Source of the DNA: Candidatus Didemnitutus sp.
GTDB lineage: Bacteria; Verrucomicrobiota; Verrucomicrobiia; Opitutales; Opitutaceae
Length of the DNA stretch: 64,000 nt
Direction of reading: 5' to 3'
NCBI GenBank assembly: GCA_019634575.1
Contig: JAHCAY010000001.1
Location: 1 to 64,000 of the forward strand
Shown here: positions 59,381 through 64,000 of the stretch, in pieces
Numbering within the stretch: position 1 is the stretch's first letter
Layout of the letters: each line of letters begins with the position of its first letter
Translations under genes and position numbers: made by a program
The notes under the pieces: generated by a model
Database searches by the model: none
Seen by the model: only the letters and a program-made list of their open reading frames with translations
Told to the model about the DNA's origin: nothing

Positions 59381-60874
59381 ATGCCCTTCGTCCTCGCCGT
59401 CGACCAAAGCACCTCCGCCACGAAGGCGATGCTCTTCGCGACCGACGGCCGGCTGCTCGACCGGGAGTCGCGCGATCACGTGCAGCACTACCCGCAGCCG
59501 GGCTGGGTCGAGCACGACGCCGAGGAGATTTGGCAAAACGTCCTCGCTGTCGTGCGCGCGCTGTTGGCGCGGCATGAGCGTGAGATCGCCGATATTATCG
59601 GCCTCAGCCTCACGAATCAGCGTGAGACCGTGGTCGTGTTCGATCGCGCCACCGGGCGACCGCTGCACCGCGCGATCGTCTGGCAATGCCGACGCAGCGA
59701 GCCGCTCTGCGCCTGCGCGGTCGCGGCCGGGCACGAGGAACTCGTCCAGTCGCGCACCGGTTTGCGGATCGATCCGTATTTTTCCGCGTCGAAGCTCCAG
59801 TGGCTCGTGCGCGAGCACCCGGAACTCCGCGCGAAACTGGAGCGCGGCGAGGCGCTCATCGGCACCATCGATGCCTATCTGATCCATCGCCTGACCGGCG
59901 GCGCGGTCTTCGCGACCGACCACACGAATGCGAGCCGCACGCTCCTGTTCGACGTGCGCCGGCTGCGGTGGGACGAGGAGCTGTGTGCGCTCTGGGACGT
60001 GCCGACACGCGCGTTGCCCGAGGTGCGCGAGAGTTTCGCGCCGTTCGGCACGACGACGCTCGCGGGCGCTTTGCCGCGCCCGGTCCCGATTTGCGGCGTG
60101 ATGGGCGATTCGCAGGCCGCGCTCTTCGCGCACGGTTGTTTCGCGCGCGGCTCCGCCAAGGTCACGCTGGGCACCGGTTCGTCGGTGCTGCTCAACCTCG
60201 GCGGCGAGTTTCGCCGTTCATCGCAGGGTGTCGTGACCGCGCTCGCCTGGGTGCGCGACGGCGTGCCTGTCTACGCGTTCGAGGGCATCGTCATTGCGGC
60301 GGCATCCACGCTCACCTGGCTGCGCGACCAGTTGAAGCTGATCGACTCTCTCGATGGCGTCGAAGCGATGGCGGCCGAGCTGTCGGACAACGGTGGCGTG
60401 CATCTGGTGCCGGCGTTCTCGGGGCTCGGCCTGCCGTATTGGAAGGCCGATGCGCGCGCGACGATTGTCGGCCTCACGGCGCACAGCGATCGCCGCCATG
60501 TGGTCCGCGCGGCGCAGGAGTCGATCGCGTTTCAACTGCGCGATGCGCTGGCGGCGTTGCGCGCCGACGCGGCGCTGGACATCAGCGCAATCCACGCGGA
60601 CGGCGGGCCGACGAGGAACGGATTTCTGATGCAATTCACCGCGGACATCACCGGCGCGGAGTTGCGGTTGGCGCCGTTCGCGGAGTGTTCGGCCTTCGGC
60701 GCCGTGACTGCCGGTTTGCTGGGGTTGGGCGTGGTCTCGTCGCTCGAGGCTCTGGCGGCGCTGCCGCGCGCGGGTCGCGTTTATCGCCCGACAATGGAAA
60801 CCGCCCGCGTGGCCGACCTCGTTCGAGGCTGGCGTCATGCGGTGCAACAAACGATTCTCGCCCGGGAACCCTGA
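59381..60874 (+). CDS. FGGY-family carbohydrate kinase, glycerol kinase-like; proposed D-apulose kinase
   Basis: The 497-residue protein is an FGGY kinase. The N-terminal phosphate loop is LAVDQSTSATKAMLF, followed by GWVEHDAEEIWQNV, GLSLTNQRETVVVFD and RAIVWQCRR. The second half has GVMGDSQAALF, KVTLGTGSSVLLNLGG, and the late HADGGPTRNGFLMQFTADI with the ATP-site Gly residues. Sequence features are closest to glycerol kinase (NQRET, WQCRR). The position beside an aldose isomerase and a split transketolase suggests a ketose substrate such as D-apulose, or possibly L-ribulose given the GH127 neighbour. A hairpin separates it from the transketolase genes. The GH127 gene begins 16 bases after its stop. 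Confidence 0.83.
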   Translation: MPFVLAVDQSTSATKAMLFATDGRLLDRESRDHVQHYPQPGWVEHDAEEIWQNVLAVVRALLARHEREIADIIGLSLTNQRETVVVFDRATGRPLHRAIVWQCRRSEPLCACAVAAGHEELVQSRTGLRIDPYFSASKLQWLVREHPELRAKLERGEALIGTIDAYLIHRLTGGAVFATDHTNASRTLLFDVRRLRWDEELCALWDVPTRALPEVRESFAPFGTTTLAGALPRPVPICGVMGDSQAALFAHGCFARGSAKVTLGTGSSVLLNLGGEFRRSSQGVVTALAWVRDGVPVYAFEGIVIAAASTLTWLRDQLKLIDSLDGVEAMAAELSDNGGVHLVPAFSGLGLPYWKADARATIVGLTAHSDRRHVVRAAQESIAFQLRDALAALRADAALDISAIHADGGPTRNGFLMQFTADITGAELRLAPFAECSAFGAVTAGLLGLGVVSSLEALAALPRAGRVYRPTMETARVADLVRGWRHAVQQTILAREP

Positions 60875-60890
60875 ACTCGTCCGCCCACGC

Positions 60891-62951
60891 ATGAAATCGC
60901 ACGCTGTTCTCGCGCCGCTCGTTTGCTGTGTTCTCACACTGGCTCCCGCGGACGGCTCCGCCGGGGAAAAAGCCCTGATCGACACCACGCATTCGCCCCA
61001 CGCACTGATGTATATGCCCGACTTGGGCGATGTGCGCTGGCAGGGCGGCCTGCTCGGCGAGCGCTTCGACGTCGCCCGCACCGCCATGGTGCCGCACCTG
61101 TGGGAACTGCTGAGCGATCCGGCGACGAGCCCCGCCTGGGACAACTACCTGATCGCCGCGGGCCTGAAGCAGGGTCGCTTCCGCGGCCCGCCGTTCAACG
61201 ACGGTGATTTTCTGAAATGGTTCGAGGCGCTCGCGCAGATCTACGCCGTGACGAAGGATCCGGCCATCGACCGGCAGATGGACGCGATCGTCGCAGTCGT
61301 TGCCCGGGCCCAGCGCGAAGACGGTTACCTGCACACGCAGACCATCATCCCGCAGCGCGCCGGCGAAAAGACGAAGGAGTTCGCCGACCGCGAACACTTC
61401 GAGACCTACAACATGGGACACCTCATGACGGCGGCATGCGTGCATTACCGCGCCACCGGCAAGACGACGCTGCTCGACTGCGCACGCAAGGCCGCCGACT
61501 ACATCGACAAGCTTTGCGCTGAGAAACCCCAGGAGCTCGCGCGCAACGCCATCTGCCCGTCGCACTACATGGGTGTCGTGGAGCTTTACCGCGTCACGCA
61601 CGAGCCGCGTTATCTGAAGCTCGCGGAGCAACTCATCGAGATTCGCAGCCTCGTGCCGCCGAGCGAAGGCAGCGACCACAACCAGGACCGCATGCCCTTT
61701 CGGCAGATGACGCAGGCTGTCGGCCACGCCGTGCGCGCGAATTACCTCTACGCCGGCGTCGCGGACGTCTTCGCCGAGGACGGGGACGCGACTCTGCTGA
61801 AGACGCTCGAGACGATCTCCGCGAACGTCGCCGATCGGAAACTCTACATCACCGGCATGACCGGCGCGATCTACGACGGTGCCTCGCCCGACGGCGTCGA
61901 CTACACACAGCACAAATACATCAAGACCGTCCACCAGGCCTACGGTCGCGATTACCAGCTGCCCAATCTCACCGCCTACAACGAGACCTGCGCCACCATC
62001 GGCTACGGCATGTGGCTCTGGCGCATGCTCGCCGTCTCGGGCGATGCCGGCTACGCGGACCTGTTCGAGCAGACCCTCTACAACGGCATCCTGCCCGGCA
62101 TCAGCCTCGACGGCACCCGCTACTTCTACGTCAACGCGCTGAAGAAGCTCCGCGACTTCGACGTGCCGCTGCGTTGGTCGCGCACGCGCGAGGCGAACAT
62201 TCCCGTGAGCTTCTGTTGTCCGCCGAACGTCGTGCGCACCATCGCCGAGATGCACAACTACGTCTACGCGCTCTCGCCCGCTACCGTGTGGGTCAATCTT
62301 TACGCCGCCAGCACGCTCGATTCGCACTGGCTCGACGGCACACCGATCAAGCTCCGCCAGGAAACCGATTACCCGTGGGCCGGCGCGGTGAAAATCGTCG
62401 TCGACGAGGCTCCCGCGCGCGAAGTCACGCTGAAGCTGCGCGTGCCCGGTTGGCTGAAAAGCGAGGCAGTTTCCCTCAAGGTCAACGGCCAGCCGGTCGC
62501 CGCCGCGCTCCAGCCCGGCGCTTACGCCGACGTGAAGCGCACGTGGAAGCAGGGCGACGTCGTGCAGTTCGACATGGAGTTCAAGGCCACGCTCTGGGAG
62601 GCCAACCCGCTCGTCGAGGAGACCGTCGACCAGGTCACGATCAAATACGGTCCGCTCGTCTACTGCCTCGAATCGAACGACCTCCCGCCGGGCGTGCAGC
62701 TGAAGGACGTCGCGCTCTCGCTCCAGAAACCTGCGAACTTCACCGCGCGCCGCGAGCGCATCGGCAACGCCTCCGTCCTCACGCTCACCTGCGATGCCCT
62801 CGCGCTCCAGCGGCCGGCGTGGACCGGCCGGCAGCTTTACCGCGAGGTTGACGGTCAAGCCCCGCGGGTCATTGCCGTGAAAGCCGTGCCCTACTACGCA
62901 TGGGGCAACCGCGGCGAAGCCGACATGACCGTCTGGATTCCCACCCGCTAA
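60891..62951 (+). CDS. Secreted GH127 glycosidase (beta-L-arabinofuranosidase family)
   Basis: The 686-residue protein has a signal peptide (residues 1-23) and an (alpha/alpha)6 barrel. The GH127 zinc and nucleophile set is visible: Glu365 and Cys367 in YNETCATIG, and Cys442-Cys443 in FCCPPN; the characterised family uses Glu, Cys, nucleophile Cys and Cys with nearly the same spacing. It also has REDGYLHTQ near residue 140 and YNMGHLMTAAC near 180. Two small beta domains close the protein. GH127 members hydrolyse beta-L-arabinofuranosides, and one removes aceric acid from rhamnogalacturonan II. The stop is followed by an MFS transporter 28 bases later, so the product is probably imported and used by the upstream enzymes. 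Confidence 0.93.
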   Translation: MKSHAVLAPLVCCVLTLAPADGSAGEKALIDTTHSPHALMYMPDLGDVRWQGGLLGERFDVARTAMVPHLWELLSDPATSPAWDNYLIAAGLKQGRFRGPPFNDGDFLKWFEALAQIYAVTKDPAIDRQMDAIVAVVARAQREDGYLHTQTIIPQRAGEKTKEFADREHFETYNMGHLMTAACVHYRATGKTTLLDCARKAADYIDKLCAEKPQELARNAICPSHYMGVVELYRVTHEPRYLKLAEQLIEIRSLVPPSEGSDHNQDRMPFRQMTQAVGHAVRANYLYAGVADVFAEDGDATLLKTLETISANVADRKLYITGMTGAIYDGASPDGVDYTQHKYIKTVHQAYGRDYQLPNLTAYNETCATIGYGMWLWRMLAVSGDAGYADLFEQTLYNGILPGISLDGTRYFYVNALKKLRDFDVPLRWSRTREANIPVSFCCPPNVVRTIAEMHNYVYALSPATVWVNLYAASTLDSHWLDGTPIKLRQETDYPWAGAVKIVVDEAPAREVTLKLRVPGWLKSEAVSLKVNGQPVAAALQPGAYADVKRTWKQGDVVQFDMEFKATLWEANPLVEETVDQVTIKYGPLVYCLESNDLPPGVQLKDVALSLQKPANFTARRERIGNASVLTLTCDALALQRPAWTGRQLYREVDGQAPRVIAVKAVPYYAWGNRGEADMTVWIPTR

Positions 62952-62979
62952 ACGTTTCTCGCAACCCCGCCTACACCCC

Positions 62980-64000
62980 ATGAGTCAAGTCACGTCCTCC
63001 GTGCCAGCCGCGCCCGCCGACGGCTCCCACATCACCGCGCAGCAATGGAAATGGTCGGCGCTCGCCGGCATGGCGTCGTATCTCGACGCCGGTTCGATCG
63101 TCGCGCTCGGCGCCGGCCTCGCGATCCTGCAAAAGGAATTCGGCATGAGCGACACCGCGGTCGGCGTGCTCGCGGCCATCGGCCCGAACGCCCTCGGTTG
63201 CGCGCTCGGCGCGCTCATCGGCGGCTGGCTCGGCGACAAGCTCGGTCGCAAGAAAATCTACCAATACGACCTCATGGTCTACGCGTTCGGCATCCTGCTG
63301 TGCGCGCTGTGCCAGAACAAGGAGATGCTCTTCCTCGGCACGTTCATCGTCGGCGTCGCGGTCGGCGCGGACGTCCCGACGTCCCTCGCGCTCGTCGGCG
63401 AGTTCGCGCCGGACAAGGCGCGCGGCAAGCTCCTCGGCTTCACCCAAGTCGCATGGTGTCTCGGCCCGGTGATCGTGCTCTGGCTCGCCCTGGCGCTCGC
63501 GCCGCTCGGCCTGCTCGGCATTCGCATCGTTTTTCTCCAGCTGTTCGTCGTGGCCGTCGTGACGTGGGCGCTGCGCCGCGGCCTCGCCGAGTCCGCGCGC
63601 TGGCAGGAAGCCGCGAAAGCCGGCAAGGGCGTCGGCCAGAATCTCTGGGCGCTGTTCAAGGGTTCGAATCTCAAGGCCATTGTCTGGACCGCCACGATTT
63701 ATCTCTTCTGGAACCTCGCCGCGGGCACCGCAGGCATCTTCAACCCCTACATCATTTCCACGCTCCATGCCGGCGGCCAGGCGATGAGCGTCGGTCTTTC
63801 GAGCGCGAACTTCGTCATCACGATGATCGTGACCGTGACGATTTTCATGCGCTACTCGGACAAGTCCTACGAGACGCGCAAGCTGCTCTGGGGCGTCGGC
63901 GCGGTGATGCAGACCATCTCCTACGGCCTGTTCCTCTTCTTTCCGTTCACGATCACGACCGTCATCTGCAACATCGTGCTCTTCTCCGCCAGCGCCGCGC
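62980..64000 (+). CDS. MFS sugar transporter, 3' end beyond the window
   Basis: The visible 340 residues form most of a 12-helix major facilitator. After a short polar N-terminus, the first helix begins WKWSALAGMASYLDAGS, with IGGWLGDKLGRKK as the classical motif A between helices 2 and 3. ADVPTSLALVGEFAPDKARGKLLG, resembling the sugar-porter region, follows near residue 130. RRGLAESARWQEA marks the central loop near residue 207. No stop codon occurs before base 64000. It lies 28 bases after GH127 and is the likely importer for the isomerase-transketolase-kinase cluster, replacing the ABC transporters that usually accompany apiose genes. Confidence 0.88.
   Translation, partial: MSQVTSSVPAAPADGSHITAQQWKWSALAGMASYLDAGSIVALGAGLAILQKEFGMSDTAVGVLAAIGPNALGCALGALIGGWLGDKLGRKKIYQYDLMVYAFGILLCALCQNKEMLFLGTFIVGVAVGADVPTSLALVGEFAPDKARGKLLGFTQVAWCLGPVIVLWLALALAPLGLLGIRIVFLQLFVVAVVTWALRRGLAESARWQEAAKAGKGVGQNLWALFKGSNLKAIVWTATIYLFWNLAAGTAGIFNPYIISTLHAGGQAMSVGLSSANFVITMIVTVTIFMRYSDKSYETRKLLWGVGAVMQTISYGLFLFFPFTITTVICNIVLFSASAA

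Overview
The window is GC-rich chromosomal DNA from what is most likely a member of the Verrucomicrobia, probably Opitutaceae. That placement is an inference from several things: a TonB-dependent receptor with no SusD partner, a DUF3826 protein beside a pectate lyase, many secreted glycosidases, weak or absent Shine-Dalgarno sites, and very long operons whose genes overlap by ATGA or GTGA. No rRNA, ribosomal protein or other phylogenetic marker is present to confirm it.

Layout. 1-1841: a region of short inverted repeats and an integron-type tyrosine recombinase. 1902-5078 (minus): a small secreted protein, a GDSL/SGNH esterase of the rhamnogalacturonan acetylesterase type, and a Gfo/Idh/MocA oxidoreductase. 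5411-8911 (plus): a sodium:solute symporter, a second Gfo/Idh/MocA protein and L-rhamnose mutarotase. 8912-9771: a 30-residue membrane peptide, a tRNA-like element and a small Cys-rich exported protein. 9772-26777 (minus): one nearly gapless ten-gene operon. 27248-40397 (plus): a divergent eight-gene operon. 40398-52779 (minus): a GH95 enzyme, a pectate lyase plus DUF3826 pair, a TonB receptor, and an S9-fold protein paired with an alpha/beta hydrolase. 52890-55648 (plus): an AraC-type regulator and a beta-helix enzyme. 55953-64000 (plus): a sugar isomerase, a split transketolase, an FGGY kinase, GH127 and an MFS transporter cut by the right edge.

How the genes fit together. The enzymes match an unusual list of sugars: pectate backbone (PL1), rhamnose (GH78, mutarotase), fucose or L-galactose (GH95, GH141-like beta-helix), beta-galactose or glucuronate (two GH2), alpha-glucuronidase-like, GH43-like, an apiosidase-like GH-A enzyme, GH127 (beta-L-arabinofuranosidase or aceric acid hydrolase family) and two Asp-box sialidase-like proteins (the fold that releases Kdo/Dha). 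Together these resemble the composition of rhamnogalacturonan II. Two intracellular modules strengthen the idea. The 55953-60874 cluster has the parts of the transketolase route for D-apiose. The 22551-26777 cluster (Fe-alcohol dehydrogenase, NAL/DapA aldolase, DUF1537 kinase, PdxA2) can be read as a route for Dha: aldol cleavage to pyruvate plus a C4 uronate, reduction to D-threonate, phosphorylation, then oxidation and decarboxylation to DHAP. Both assignments are inferences from family and context.

Genome dynamics. Palindromic REP-like elements sit in frame inside three protein-coding genes, and a different AT-rich palindrome sits in frame inside a transporter loop. A hairpin with 30-base arms lies between two genes of the apiose-like cluster. 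No insertion sequence, CRISPR array, rRNA or canonical tRNA was seen.
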